Shown one piece after another: positions 44,922 to 54,006 of a DNA stretch of 64,000 nucleotides. The notes beneath the pieces are model-generated. The model made no database searches. It was not told the origin of the DNA and saw nothing but the letters and a program-made list of their open reading frames with translations. Positions within the stretch are counted from its first letter, which is position 1. The number at the start of each line of letters is the position of its first letter. This stretch comes from Bacteroidales bacterium (GTDB taxonomy: Bacteria; Bacteroidota; Bacteroidia; Bacteroidales; JAIOZK01): positions 62,001-126,000 of the forward strand of contig JAIPBS010000003.1 in assembly GCA_021738625.1 (NCBI GenBank). The letters are read 5' to 3'. A program made the translations under genes and the position numbers.

Positions 44922-47003
44922 ATGATACCTTTAAGTAAGATCAGAAATATTGGCATTGCTGCGCATATAGACGCCGGAAAAACAACGGTAACAGAAAGAA
45001 TGCTATTTTATACCGGGGTTAAACGGAAAATGGGGGAAGTTCATGACGGCATGGCCACCATGGATTTCATGAAGCAGGAGCAGGAAAGGGGCATCACCAT
45101 TGCCTCGGCGGCCATCTCCTGTGTGTGGAACAATGCCAACATCAACATCATCGACACCCCGGGCCACGTTGACTTCACCATCGAGGTGGAGCGTTCTCTG
45201 CGCGTGATCGACGGGATGATCGCCGTGTTCGACGCCGTGAATGGAGTGGAGCCCCAAAGCGAAACCGTCTGGAACCAGGCCGACAAATACAAAGTGCCCC
45301 GCGTCGCCTTCATCAACAAAATGGACCGTTCGGGAGCCGATTATGAAGAAGCCGTTAAAATGATGAACCAATACCTCGACGCCAATGCCGTTCCTTTCCA
45401 TTTGCCCATGGGCGCCGAAGAAGACTTTGTCGGCATCATCGATGTGATTGAAGAGAAGGCCTATATTTTTAAGGAATTTGAAAGAATAGAAGCCGAAATA
45501 CCCAACGAATACAAAGAGCAGGCAAAAGCAGCCCGCGATTTCCTGATTGAAAATGTTGCCGATTACAACGATGAGATCGCCGAGCTGTTTTTGGAGGAAC
45601 AGCAAATCCCTTCCGAAATGCTCAAACGTGCCGCCAGAAAAGCGGCGCTTCACCTGCTGATCACTCCTGTATTCTGTGGGGCGGCCTACAAAAACAAAGG
45701 CATTCAATTGCTGCTCGACGCCGTGGTCGACTACCTACCCTCACCCATCGACGTGGGCGCCATTGTGGGCATCGACACCGAAGACAAAGAAAAAACGCAT
45801 ACCCGCTGCCCCTCCTCCAAAGAACCTTTTGCTGCCTTGGCTTTCAAACTTATACACGATCCTTACGTCGGTCAGCAAACTTTTATTCGGATTTACTCGG
45901 GCTACCTGAAAAGCGGCATGCAAATCCTGAACAGTACAAAAGACCAGATGGAACGTATCGGGAGGATCATGAAAATCAGGGCCAAGGACAGGGATGAGAT
46001 TGAAGAAGCCGGTCCCGGCGATATTGTGGCCTTGATCGGCATGAAAAATACAAAAACCGGAGACACCTTGTGCGATCCCAACAACAAGCTGTTCCTGGAA
46101 TCCATTAGCATTCCGCCCACGGTGATTGAGATGAAGATCAATCCCACTTCCAGAAAAGAGCAGGCCAAACTGGGCGAAGCGTTGCACAAGCTCTCAAGTG
46201 AAGACCCATCTTTCAATGTAAGATATGATGAGGAAACCGACGAGAATATCATCTCCGGTATGGGCGAGTTGCACCTGGAGATTATTGTCGATCGCCTGAG
46301 GTTTGAATTCGGAGTGGATGTTAAAGTTGGAGAGCCGGCCGTGGCATACCGCGAAAGCATCACCACCGAGGTTGAAACCACTTACCGCCATGTAAAACAG
46401 TCGGGTGGCAAGGGACAGTTCGCACAAACTGAAATGCGGCTCGAACCCAATAGCGGAAACGGCTATGAATTTATCGATCTGATCAAGGGAGGCAGGATTC
46501 CGGCTGAGTATATCCCCTCGGTGAACAAAGGAGTGCAAAAAACCCTGACCGAAGGCATCCTGGCCGGATATCCCATTGTGGACGTTAAAGTTGTTTTGCT
46601 GGACGGAAAGTTCCATCCGGTGGATAGCTCCGACTGGGCTTTCCAGACCTGTGCATCCATTGCATTCAAAAAGGGCTTTACAAAAGCCAAACCCATTTTA
46701 CTCGAACCCATGATGCGCATCGAGATCAACACCCCCGACGAGTACATCGGCGATATTGTGGGCAACCTGAACAAAAGGCGCGGCAAGATCGAATCGATGA
46801 GAAGGTATCGCAAAGGATCGCAAAAACTTGTTGGGTTTGTCCCCTTGAGTGAAATGTTCGGATATGCCACCACCTTAAGGAATATGTCGAGCGGACGGGC
46901 CAACTACTCGATGGATTTTTACAAATACATGCCCCTGCAACCTTCCGTACAGGAGGATGTGCTTAAGAAGCTGAGGGAGAAAAAAGCAGAAGAGCAGAAG
47001 TGA
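44922..47003 (+). CDS. fusA: Elongation factor G (stand-alone copy)
   Basis: A 693-residue translational GTPase that drives ribosomal translocation. GTPase motifs are intact: AHIDAGKTT (G1, residues 14-22), QERGITIASAA (G2 region), DTPGHVDF (G3) and NKMD (G4). Domains II-V follow with normal length, and domain IV carries the VKQSGGKGQFAQ loop. The gene stands alone, without rpsL, rpsG or tuf, so it may be a paralogue (EF-G2 type); the window cannot show whether a second copy exists. A -7-like TACCTTTG lies at 44841-44848. Confidence 0.95.
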   Translation: MIPLSKIRNIGIAAHIDAGKTTVTERMLFYTGVKRKMGEVHDGMATMDFMKQEQERGITIASAAISCVWNNANINIIDTPGHVDFTIEVERSLRVIDGMIAVFDAVNGVEPQSETVWNQADKYKVPRVAFINKMDRSGADYEEAVKMMNQYLDANAVPFHLPMGAEEDFVGIIDVIEEKAYIFKEFERIEAEIPNEYKEQAKAARDFLIENVADYNDEIAELFLEEQQIPSEMLKRAARKAALHLLITPVFCGAAYKNKGIQLLLDAVVDYLPSPIDVGAIVGIDTEDKEKTHTRCPSSKEPFAALAFKLIHDPYVGQQTFIRIYSGYLKSGMQILNSTKDQMERIGRIMKIRAKDRDEIEEAGPGDIVALIGMKNTKTGDTLCDPNNKLFLESISIPPTVIEMKINPTSRKEQAKLGEALHKLSSEDPSFNVRYDEETDENIISGMGELHLEIIVDRLRFEFGVDVKVGEPAVAYRESITTEVETTYRHVKQSGGKGQFAQTEMRLEPNSGNGYEFIDLIKGGRIPAEYIPSVNKGVQKTLTEGILAGYPIVDVKVVLLDGKFHPVDSSDWAFQTCASIAFKKGFTKAKPILLEPMMRIEINTPDEYIGDIVGNLNKRRGKIESMRRYRKGSQKLVGFVPLSEMFGYATTLRNMSSGRANYSMDFYKYMPLQPSVQEDVLKKLREKKAEEQK

Positions 47004-47015
47004 TCCGTGCTTTTT
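46981..47015 (+). terminator. Weak hairpin overlapping the fusA stop
   Basis: AAAAAGCA (46981-46988) can pair with TGCTTTTT (47008-47015) around a 19-nt loop that contains the stop codon at 47001-47003, with a T run at the end. The stem has only three G/C pairs, so termination is uncertain. Confidence 0.35.
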
Positions 47016-47103
47016 GGCTTTATCGGTATATTTGCAACAATTAATGGAAACCCGACGGGAAATTATCTCCCGGGAATTCCGAAATTAATAAACATTACGT
47101 ATC

Positions 47104-48324
47104 ATGACTTTCGAAGAATTCGGGCTTAGCGACACCATCAATGAAGCCATTTCCTATATGGGATATGAAAAAGCCACCCCCATACAGGAGAAAACCATTC
47201 CCGCCATCATGCAGGGCAAAGATATCGTGGCATCGGCGCAAACCGGAACCGGAAAAACAGCTGCGTTTATCCTGCCTGTTCTTGATAAAATCATCAATCA
47301 TTCTAAGGGACATACTTCGACCCTGATCCTGGCGCCCACCCGCGAACTGGCCATACAAATCGACCAGCAGGTGCAGGGATTTGCTTATTTTACGGATGTT
47401 CATTCCATTGCACTATACGGTGGTACCGACGGCGCCGAATGGGGACAGCAAAAAAAATCGCTTACAAGGGGCGCTGAAATTATTGTAGCCACACCCGGAA
47501 AACTGATCGCTCATCTGAACATGGGCTATGTTAAATTTGAGAAAATCGAACATTTTATTTTGGATGAGGCCGACCGCATGCTCGACATTGGTTTTTACGA
47601 GGACATCCTGCGCATCGAATCCTATTTGCCGAAAAAGCGGCAAACCCTGATGTTCAGTGCCACCATGCCTCCTGAAATAAGAAAGCTGGCCTCTCGTATC
47701 CTTGACAATCCCGTTGAGATCAGCACAGCCATTGCCAAACCGCCCGAGAACATTCTCCAGGCAGTTTACCTGTTGCACGAAGAACAGAAGATCCCGTTAA
47801 TCAACAGACTGATCAAAGACAAACCAGATTATAAGAGCATCCTGATCTTCAGTTCAACCAAGAAAAAGGTGACCGATATTGTACGTGCCCTGAAAAAGGA
47901 CAACTTCAATACCGAGGGCATATCCTCCGACTTGGAACAAAAAGAAAGACAGGCCGTGCTGCTGCGTTTCAAATCGCGCGAAACCAGAATCCTTGTAGCC
48001 ACCGATGTGTTGAGCCGGGGCATCGACATACAGGACATCAACCTGGTGATCAATTTCGACGTGCCCAATGACGCCGAAGACTACGTGCACCGCATCGGAC
48101 GTACGGCACGCGCGGAAAAAGACGGGGTGGCCATTACCTTCGTCACAACTTCTGAAATCAGGGACATTCATAAGATTGAAAAGCTCATCGAACGGGAGAT
48201 CATCAAACTGCCTCCGCCACCCGAACTGGGTAAAGGCCCCGAATGGAAAGAAAGCAAAAAAGCTCCTTCCCATGACCGTTTCAGGAGGAAGCACAGCCAA
48301 CCCGGGAAAAGACATCGCAAATAA
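47104..48324 (+). CDS. DEAD-box RNA helicase, short form
   Basis: A 406-residue ATP-dependent RNA helicase. Q-motif TPIQEKTIPAIMQGKD, motif I SAQTGTGKTA, DEAD (LDEADRML), SAT (FSATMP) and motif VI HRIGRTARAE are present. The basic C-terminal tail (KESKKAPSHDRFRRKHSQ) may hold RNA. It is one of two DEAD-box genes in this window and lacks the C-terminal RNA-binding domain of the other. It follows the EF-G gene by 100 bp with its own -7-like TATATTTG (47027-47034). Confidence 0.93.
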   Translation: MTFEEFGLSDTINEAISYMGYEKATPIQEKTIPAIMQGKDIVASAQTGTGKTAAFILPVLDKIINHSKGHTSTLILAPTRELAIQIDQQVQGFAYFTDVHSIALYGGTDGAEWGQQKKSLTRGAEIIVATPGKLIAHLNMGYVKFEKIEHFILDEADRMLDIGFYEDILRIESYLPKKRQTLMFSATMPPEIRKLASRILDNPVEISTAIAKPPENILQAVYLLHEEQKIPLINRLIKDKPDYKSILIFSSTKKKVTDIVRALKKDNFNTEGISSDLEQKERQAVLLRFKSRETRILVATDVLSRGIDIQDINLVINFDVPNDAEDYVHRIGRTARAEKDGVAITFVTTSEIRDIHKIEKLIEREIIKLPPPPELGKGPEWKESKKAPSHDRFRRKHSQPGKRHRK

Positions 48325-48401
48325 ATAGCCAATAGACGGTTCCCGATGTGTTAACTTGGAAGCATTTTTGCAGTTGTATTATATAAAAAAATTACACTGC
48401 T

Positions 48402-49727
48402 ATGTCATACCGGGAAAACAACATCATACAGATCAATGAAAGAGATCTGATAAACCTCATTGAAAGCAACGCACACGATCTTCACAAAAGTCTGGACCCA
48501 CTGATGGACCGCATTGGCAAGGCGCCCATTGTAATGCTGGGAGAAGCTTCGCATGGAACACACGAATATTATATGTGGCGTGCACGCATCAGCCGGCGGC
48601 TCATTGAAGAGAAAGACTTCAAAATCATTGGAGTTGAAGGCGACTGGCCAGATTGTTACCGCATAAACAGATACATCCGGAATTATGATGACACTGAAAA
48701 CACTGCCTTTGAAGTGTTGAAGGAATTCAACAGGTGGCCAACATGGATGTGGTCCAATTGGGAAATCCAGGCCCTGATGGAGTGGCTAAAAAAACACAAC
48801 CAAAACAAAACACACGACAGGCAGACAGGCTTTTATGGTTTGGATGTTTATAGCCTTTGGGAATCTCTTGAAGCCATCACGGATTACCTCAGGACAAACG
48901 ATCCCGATGCGCTGAAAGCTGCGGAACATGCTATGCAATGCTTTGAACCCTACGGAGAGAAAGGGGCAGAATACGGATCAGCCAGCAGATTCGTTCCTGA
49001 AAGTTGTCAGGAAGAAGTGCTCGACCTGTTGAAAACCATCCGAGCCAGGGTGCCGCTCTACGACAGTGACCCGGAAGCGCCCTTCAATGCCGAGCAAAAC
49101 GCCATGACCGCCGTAAATGCAGAGAAATACTACCGCGCCATGATGGAAGGCGGGCCCGAATCATGGAACATCCGCGATGTGCACATGACCGAAACCCTAG
49201 AACGTTTGCTGGACTTCCATGGCGAAGGCGCCAAAGCCATTGTGTGGGAGCACAACACCCACATCGGGGATGCACGCGCCACCGATATGAGCCGGGGCGG
49301 TATGGTGAACGTTGGTCAGCTGGCCCGCGAAAAATGGGGCCGGTCCGACACCGTGCTGGTAGGTTTCGGCTCTCACAGAGGTACGGTGATCGCAGCCAGG
49401 GCCTGGGATGATAAAATGAAGGAAATGGTAGTGCCGCCGGCCAGGGAAAACAGCTGGGAAGACCTTCTGAACCGGAGCGAACCCACCGACAAGATCGTCA
49501 TCAACCAGGATATTAAAGACAGTCCGCTGCTCAATAACCCGGTCAACCACAGGGCCATCGGCGTGGTCTATGATCCCGATAGGGAATATTACGGCAACTA
49601 TGTGCCCAGCATCATTCCCGACCGCTACGACGCTTTTGTGTTTATTGATGATAGCCAGGCGCTGCATCCGATTAAAACAGCCACTAAAAGCAATATGACC
49701 CCCGAAACTTATCCCTGGGGAATATAA
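48402..49727 (+). CDS. Erythromycin esterase family protein
   Basis: A 441-residue EreA/EreB-like hydrolase. Family motifs are LGEASHGTHEYY (about residues 47-58) with the catalytic-type Glu-His, IGVEGDWPDCYRINRYI near 76, HNTHIGDARATDM near 286 and FGSHRGTVIAA near 325. Proven members hydrolyse macrolide lactones, but most homologues, including this chromosomal one, have unknown substrates, so antibiotic resistance should not be assumed. It has no signal peptide. It appears monocistronic. Confidence 0.9.
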   Translation: MSYRENNIIQINERDLINLIESNAHDLHKSLDPLMDRIGKAPIVMLGEASHGTHEYYMWRARISRRLIEEKDFKIIGVEGDWPDCYRINRYIRNYDDTENTAFEVLKEFNRWPTWMWSNWEIQALMEWLKKHNQNKTHDRQTGFYGLDVYSLWESLEAITDYLRTNDPDALKAAEHAMQCFEPYGEKGAEYGSASRFVPESCQEEVLDLLKTIRARVPLYDSDPEAPFNAEQNAMTAVNAEKYYRAMMEGGPESWNIRDVHMTETLERLLDFHGEGAKAIVWEHNTHIGDARATDMSRGGMVNVGQLAREKWGRSDTVLVGFGSHRGTVIAARAWDDKMKEMVVPPARENSWEDLLNRSEPTDKIVINQDIKDSPLLNNPVNHRAIGVVYDPDREYYGNYVPSIIPDRYDAFVFIDDSQALHPIKTATKSNMTPETYPWGI

Positions 49728-49789
49728 TACATCTTTTTAGTACCGGAAGTATTGTATATTTGAAAATCTATATATATGTTCACAAAACC

Positions 49790-50242
49790 GGATTACTTTA
49801 AAAACACTGAATAAAATCCTGATCTTTGTTCTTCTTTTCTCTTTTCGGTTGCAAGGATAAAGAAGAAAATCCGCCCACTGAAACTGATTTACTTACCTTG
49901 GAAGCCTGGTATCATAATTCTACCATAGTAGATATGAACAACAATTTTATCCCGGACGACGAAACACAAGCGGGTTCGGATGTGTATATGCGATTTGAAA
50001 AAAATCGGCTCGCTTTTATACGGCAATGATGACACCACAAAAAATCTGACATGGAATTTGAAAGTGATGAGAAGATTCTCAGGATATTAGGCGTGATGAA
50101 TGATTCCATTGTTCCGCCTGTAACCGAGAGCGACCATGAGATCTATCAATTAGATGAGAACTCCCTGATCTTTTATTACGAATCCTCAGCTTCTCATCCC
50201 GAAACGGGTACATTTGAGAAATACGGGCATAATATCGACTAA
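49790..50242 (+). pseudogene. Small lipoprotein (lipocalin-like) broken by frameshifts
   Basis: Joining frames gives KTLNKILIFVLLFS, then LFGCKDKEENPP (lipobox), LEAWYHNSTIVDMNNNFIPDD, YMRFEKNGSLLYGNDDTTKNLTWN, and FESDEKILRILGV ... THEIYQLDE-type continuation to a stop at 50240-50242. At least three frame changes are needed: near 49840, in the seven-A run around 50000, and near 50055. A -7 element TATATTTG (49755-49762) is still present upstream. Its last bases overlap the end of the convergent gene. The intact family member would be a small secreted lipoprotein of unknown role. Confidence 0.8.
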
Positions 50243-50853
50243 GGCATTTGAATCTTATTATACAAATACTCCAGATGTTCCAGGTTGTTTAACTGGTATT
50301 TCCTGATTTTATGAGCGACATAATAACTGACAAACAACCCGATCGGAAGTGAGATGATTAGACCGGTCAGCGATTCTTCATTGTTAAAGATCTCAGCAAA
50401 AGTAGCCTGTTCAAAATAAACATGGATCGACAACAAAAGCATAGTATAGAAAACCGGAATAAGAAATAAGTAGACATTGCTGTATTTTCCTTTCAACCAA
50501 AAAGCAAGTATCTTTATTTGCTCACCCAGCCGGGTCTTAAGAGATTTTTTGTAAGAAATATTCCTGAATTTAAGCCATGTAGCCAACAGCGAACCTCCCA
50601 ATGTTGAGATAATGAATGCCAGCAAAAGATTGTTATATATAAACAATACATCTCCGGAACGGTTAATTACTGAATATATGAGAAATATCAGCACCCCCCC
50701 GCACAGCACCAGGGAAATCATAAACTCATAAACATATTTAAGAATGATTTTACTGATTTTTTTGTTGAGAAGGTGATCCAATTCCACTTCTGATTTCGAT
50801 ACAAAAGACTTGTCTAACTGATTCCAGGTGTTTTGCAATTCATTGTTTTCCAT
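50239..50853 (-). CDS. Membrane protein paired with an ECF sigma factor, possible anti-sigma factor
   Basis: A 204-residue protein with a soluble N-terminal segment (MENNELQNTWNQLDKSF) and four hydrophobic helices. It starts two bases after the ECF sigma gene stop and is thus co-translated with it. Such sigma-membrane protein pairs in Bacteroidota usually encode an anti-sigma factor, but no zinc-binding anti-sigma motif is seen. I therefore call the role likely from context only. Confidence 0.6.
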   Translation of the reverse strand: MENNELQNTWNQLDKSFVSKSEVELDHLLNKKISKIILKYVYEFMISLVLCGGVLIFLIYSVINRSGDVLFIYNNLLLAFIISTLGGSLLATWLKFRNISYKKSLKTRLGEQIKILAFWLKGKYSNVYLFLIPVFYTMLLLSIHVYFEQATFAEIFNNEESLTGLIISLPIGLFVSYYVAHKIRKYQLNNLEHLEYLYNKIQMP

Positions 50854-50855
50854 GA

Positions 50856-51344
50856 CTAAGTATTTTTAAGGTTTTTCTTCAATTCACTTTTGGCCCGGTT
50901 GATGCGCACCCCTACATTCGATACCGACATGCCCAGGATCACTGAGATTTCTTTATAACTTTTTTCTTCAAGGAAAAGCAGCAAGAGCGATCGGTCAATT
51001 TCGTTTAACTGCCTGATGGCCTTTAACAAAATCTCAGTTTCTTCATTCCTTGCAATTTGCTCAAAAACATCCTTTTCATCCTGAATATCAGGCAAATCTT
51101 TACGATATTCCATGCGGCTCTTTCTTTTCAACTGAGTGATGCTTGTGTTAATTGCAACTGCGTAAATCCAAGAGCTTGGGTTTTCAGTGTTTTTCAGCCG
51201 GGGATATGATCTCCAAAGCTGAAAAACTGTTTCCTGAAAATTATCTTCTCTCTCGGCCAGGTCGCGGAAATACAACAGACCGACTTTATGGATGATCCCC
51301 TGATAGGCGGAAAGCATGTTAAGAAATGAGCGTCGGGATTTCAT
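50856..51344 (-). CDS. ECF-family RNA polymerase sigma factor
   Basis: A 162-residue sigma-70 factor of the extracytoplasmic function group. Region 2 shows REDNFQETVFQLWRSYPRLKN ... PSSWIYAVAINTSITQLKR, and region 4 a helix-turn-helix (EKSYKEISVILGMSVSNVGVRINRAKSELKK). It would direct polymerase to a small regulon on an envelope signal. It is divergent from the LytTR gene, with about 105 bp between the starts. Confidence 0.9.
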   Translation of the reverse strand: MKSRRSFLNMLSAYQGIIHKVGLLYFRDLAEREDNFQETVFQLWRSYPRLKNTENPSSWIYAVAINTSITQLKRKSRMEYRKDLPDIQDEKDVFEQIARNEETEILLKAIRQLNEIDRSLLLLFLEEKSYKEISVILGMSVSNVGVRINRAKSELKKNLKNT

Positions 51345-51449
51345 GACAATTTATTGCTTTATATAATAGTATCATTAGGAATACTTTTATTACAAAAAAA
51401 TAAAAAATCATTAACTTTAAGTTTTTATGAATTCAAATCAAAAGTGCGA

Positions 51450-52295
51450 ATGGATCAAAAAACCTATGAATTAATTAAACTGCTTAAAGATGAATGGAAA
51501 TTATTTCTCTCCATTGCTCTGGGGGTTTTCCTTTTCATATTGTTTTTCCAACCCTTTGAAACCGGACATATGGAATTCAATAACCGCCTGCTTTTTACCG
51601 CGGGTATGGCCGGGATTGTTTTTCTTGTGATGTTGTTGGTCCGTACTTTCACGCCCTGGTTGTTTCGTTTTTATGTTCGAGAAGAATATACAGAAATCCT
51701 GATTTCAAACATTGGAGGTTTTATCATCCTGCTGCTAAGTGCAGCGGGAATGGCTTTTTATCTTAACTATGTTGGATGGATTACGCTTAGTTTGTATCTG
51801 ATGTTCAAGGTGGTACTGGTTTGTCTTATTCCACCTGTGGCATTGAAAATGAATGATCTGATCAAAGACCTCAAAATGGAAAATAGAATGCTTTTAAATG
51901 AAAAGTTGCGACAGAACAAGATGATCGGTAAGTATGAAGACGACATCCAGAACAAATCGCTGAATTTTGTTTCGGAAGGTGAAAGCGAGAACCTGGAACT
52001 GCGACTCTCAGATATAGTTTATATCAAATCGGCTGACAATTATGTTGAAATTGCTTACCTGAAAGAAGGTGATTTGAAAAAGGAACTCCTACGAAACACC
52101 CTCAAAAACATTGAAAAGCAGTTAAAACCTTATGCAAAATTTATCCGTTGTCATCGCAGTTGTATGGTCAATGCCAATTACATTGAAAAACTGCTTAGCA
52201 AAAACAACACCTACGTCATTAAGGTTAAAGGGCAAGACGAACAACTTCCCGTTTCAAGACAGTATCTACTGAATGTCAGAAAGATCGTCTCCTGA
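51450..52295 (+). CDS. Membrane-bound LytTR transcriptional regulator
   Basis: A protein of about 281 residues. The start MDQKTYELIKL at 51450 is chosen; an open frame runs 32 codons further back. Four hydrophobic helices (about residues 18-130) are followed by a coiled-coil linker and a C-terminal LytTR DNA-binding domain (LRLSDIVYIKSADNYVEIAYL ... FIRCHRSCMVNANYIEKL). It lacks a response-regulator receiver domain, so it is a one-component membrane sensor or regulator. Its divergent arrangement with the ECF sigma pair may mean shared control. Confidence 0.85.
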   Translation: MDQKTYELIKLLKDEWKLFLSIALGVFLFILFFQPFETGHMEFNNRLLFTAGMAGIVFLVMLLVRTFTPWLFRFYVREEYTEILISNIGGFIILLLSAAGMAFYLNYVGWITLSLYLMFKVVLVCLIPPVALKMNDLIKDLKMENRMLLNEKLRQNKMIGKYEDDIQNKSLNFVSEGESENLELRLSDIVYIKSADNYVEIAYLKEGDLKKELLRNTLKNIEKQLKPYAKFIRCHRSCMVNANYIEKLLSKNNTYVIKVKGQDEQLPVSRQYLLNVRKIVS

Positions 52296-52383
52296 TTTGG
52301 CGAATGGCATTGGCCGCCACTGACTGACCTTCTCCCCTCCTATTAACCAACCAACCCTTATGCCGGCAGTTAATCCCTATTAT

Positions 52384-52414
52384 TTTCAAATCATTCCGGA
52401 CTCCGATATTTTTG
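52384..52414 (+). promoter_or_regulatory. Candidate promoter for the radical SAM gene
   Basis: TATTTTTG (52407-52414) fits TAnnTTTG, and TTTC (52384-52387) lies 19 bp upstream as a near -33 element. The ATG of the next gene is 30 bp downstream. Confidence 0.45.
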
Positions 52415-52444
52415 TAATCGAAAAATAAAAACAAACTGATTACT

Positions 52445-53932
52445 ATGAATATTTTAATGATCTATCCCAAATATCCGGATACTTATTGGAGCTTTAAACA
52501 TGCGCTCCGTTTCGTTTCTAAAAAGGCTGCAGTTCCACCGCTTGGGCTGATAACCGTTTCGGCCATGTTGCCTGACAACTGGAATAAAAAGCTTGTCGAT
52601 TTAAACGTAACAGAACTAAAGCTTTCTGACCTGAACCATGCCGATTATGTTTTTATCAGCGCCATGTACATACAGAAAGAATCGGTTGATGAGGTGCTTG
52701 CGCAGTGCCGCGATCTACAGGTGAAAGTTGTTGCCGGCGGTCCGCTTTTCACACAGGAATATCAAAACTACCCTGAGGTAGACCATTTTATACTGAATGA
52801 AGCGGAAGTCACGCTGCAACCATTTTTAAAAGACCTTGAGAATGGAGACCCTATAAAGAAAATTTATCAAAGCTCGGAATATGCCGACATTACGGACAGT
52901 CCGGTTCCGGACTATCATTTACTCTCACAAAAAGATTATGCTTTCATGAACTTGCAGGTAACACGTGGCTGTCCTTTCAACTGTGATTTTTGTGAGATCA
53001 CGGCTTTACTGGGCCATAAAGTCAGGATGAAAAAAACCGAACAGATTCTCAGGGAACTGGAAGCATTGTATCGTCTGAAATGGCGTGGGCCGGTGTCAAT
53101 CGTTGATGACAATTTTGTGGGCAAGAAAAATCAGGTTAAACAGGATTTGCTACCGGCAATGAATCAATGGATGAAAAAACACAAGCACCCCTTTACCTTC
53201 AACATCCAAACGTCCATCAACCTGGCCGATGATGATGAGCTGCTGTCGTTGTTAACGAAAACCGGCTTCACCTCCACATTTATCGGGATTGAAACCCCGG
53301 ATGAAGTATCGCTGCAAAGCTGCAACAAAGTACAGAACAACAACAGGAATCTTTTGGGGAACGTAACCAAAATCCAAAAATCGGGCATGCAGGTGTCAGG
53401 TGGGTTTATCGTAGGTTTCGACAGCGACACGCCTGCCGTTTTTCAAAGGCAAATCGATTTCATTCAAAAAAGCGGTATCGTTTCGGCCATGGTTGGGTTG
53501 CTGAATGCACCGCGCAATACAAAGCTCTATGAGCGTATGAAAGCCGAGAACAGGCTGACCGTGGAAGCATCCGGCAGCAATACCGATATGTCGATGAACT
53601 TTAAACCGAAAATGAAACGGGAAGAACTGCTGGAGGGCTACCGCAAAATCATCTCGAATATTTATTCTCCCAAACCCTATTATAAGAGAATACGTAAGTC
53701 GCTGATGGATTATAAGCGACAACACAGCAGACCGGTCAAAAAAATCGAATTCAGCCAGATCAAGGCCCTGTTCAAATCGTTCTTCATTATCGGTATAATG
53801 AATAAAGGAAGAAGCGAATACTGGAAATTTATTTTCTGGACCTTATTAAACCGACCGGGCTTATTCATCGAAGCCATTACCTATGCCGTGTTCGGTTACC
53901 ATTTCAGGATCGTTTACGGACTAAAAAAATAA
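52445..53932 (+). CDS. B12-binding domain radical SAM protein
   Basis: A 495-residue enzyme with an N-terminal cobalamin-binding-like domain (about 1-140), a radical SAM core with CPFNCDFCEI (Cys176, 180, 183 bind the 4Fe-4S cluster), and a C-terminal DUF4070-like segment (ISNIYSPKPYYKRIRKSL near residue 400). Relatives methylate or rearrange unreactive carbons, for example in hopanoid or lipid modification; the substrate here is unknown. A fatty acid desaturase follows 74 bp downstream, which could hint at lipid work. Confidence 0.9.
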   Translation: MNILMIYPKYPDTYWSFKHALRFVSKKAAVPPLGLITVSAMLPDNWNKKLVDLNVTELKLSDLNHADYVFISAMYIQKESVDEVLAQCRDLQVKVVAGGPLFTQEYQNYPEVDHFILNEAEVTLQPFLKDLENGDPIKKIYQSSEYADITDSPVPDYHLLSQKDYAFMNLQVTRGCPFNCDFCEITALLGHKVRMKKTEQILRELEALYRLKWRGPVSIVDDNFVGKKNQVKQDLLPAMNQWMKKHKHPFTFNIQTSINLADDDELLSLLTKTGFTSTFIGIETPDEVSLQSCNKVQNNNRNLLGNVTKIQKSGMQVSGGFIVGFDSDTPAVFQRQIDFIQKSGIVSAMVGLLNAPRNTKLYERMKAENRLTVEASGSNTDMSMNFKPKMKREELLEGYRKIISNIYSPKPYYKRIRKSLMDYKRQHSRPVKKIEFSQIKALFKSFFIIGIMNKGRSEYWKFIFWTLLNRPGLFIEAITYAVFGYHFRIVYGLKK

Positions 53933-54006
53933 TCGAAGATGAACAATTCAATATCAGTAATGTTTTAACACTGATAAGCTATCATTTAAAAAGTATATCA
54001 ACACAT

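Noticed and set aside
45003-45707. 234-codon open frame antisense to the EF-G gene
   Set aside because: It lies wholly inside the conserved EF-G coding region, has no recognisable domain and is biased to Val/Gly/His/Phe, as expected from the complement of a highly coding-biased gene.
48402-49727. Macrolide resistance gene
   Set aside because: The family is right, but most chromosomal members have no shown activity on macrolides and there is no mobile or resistance context.
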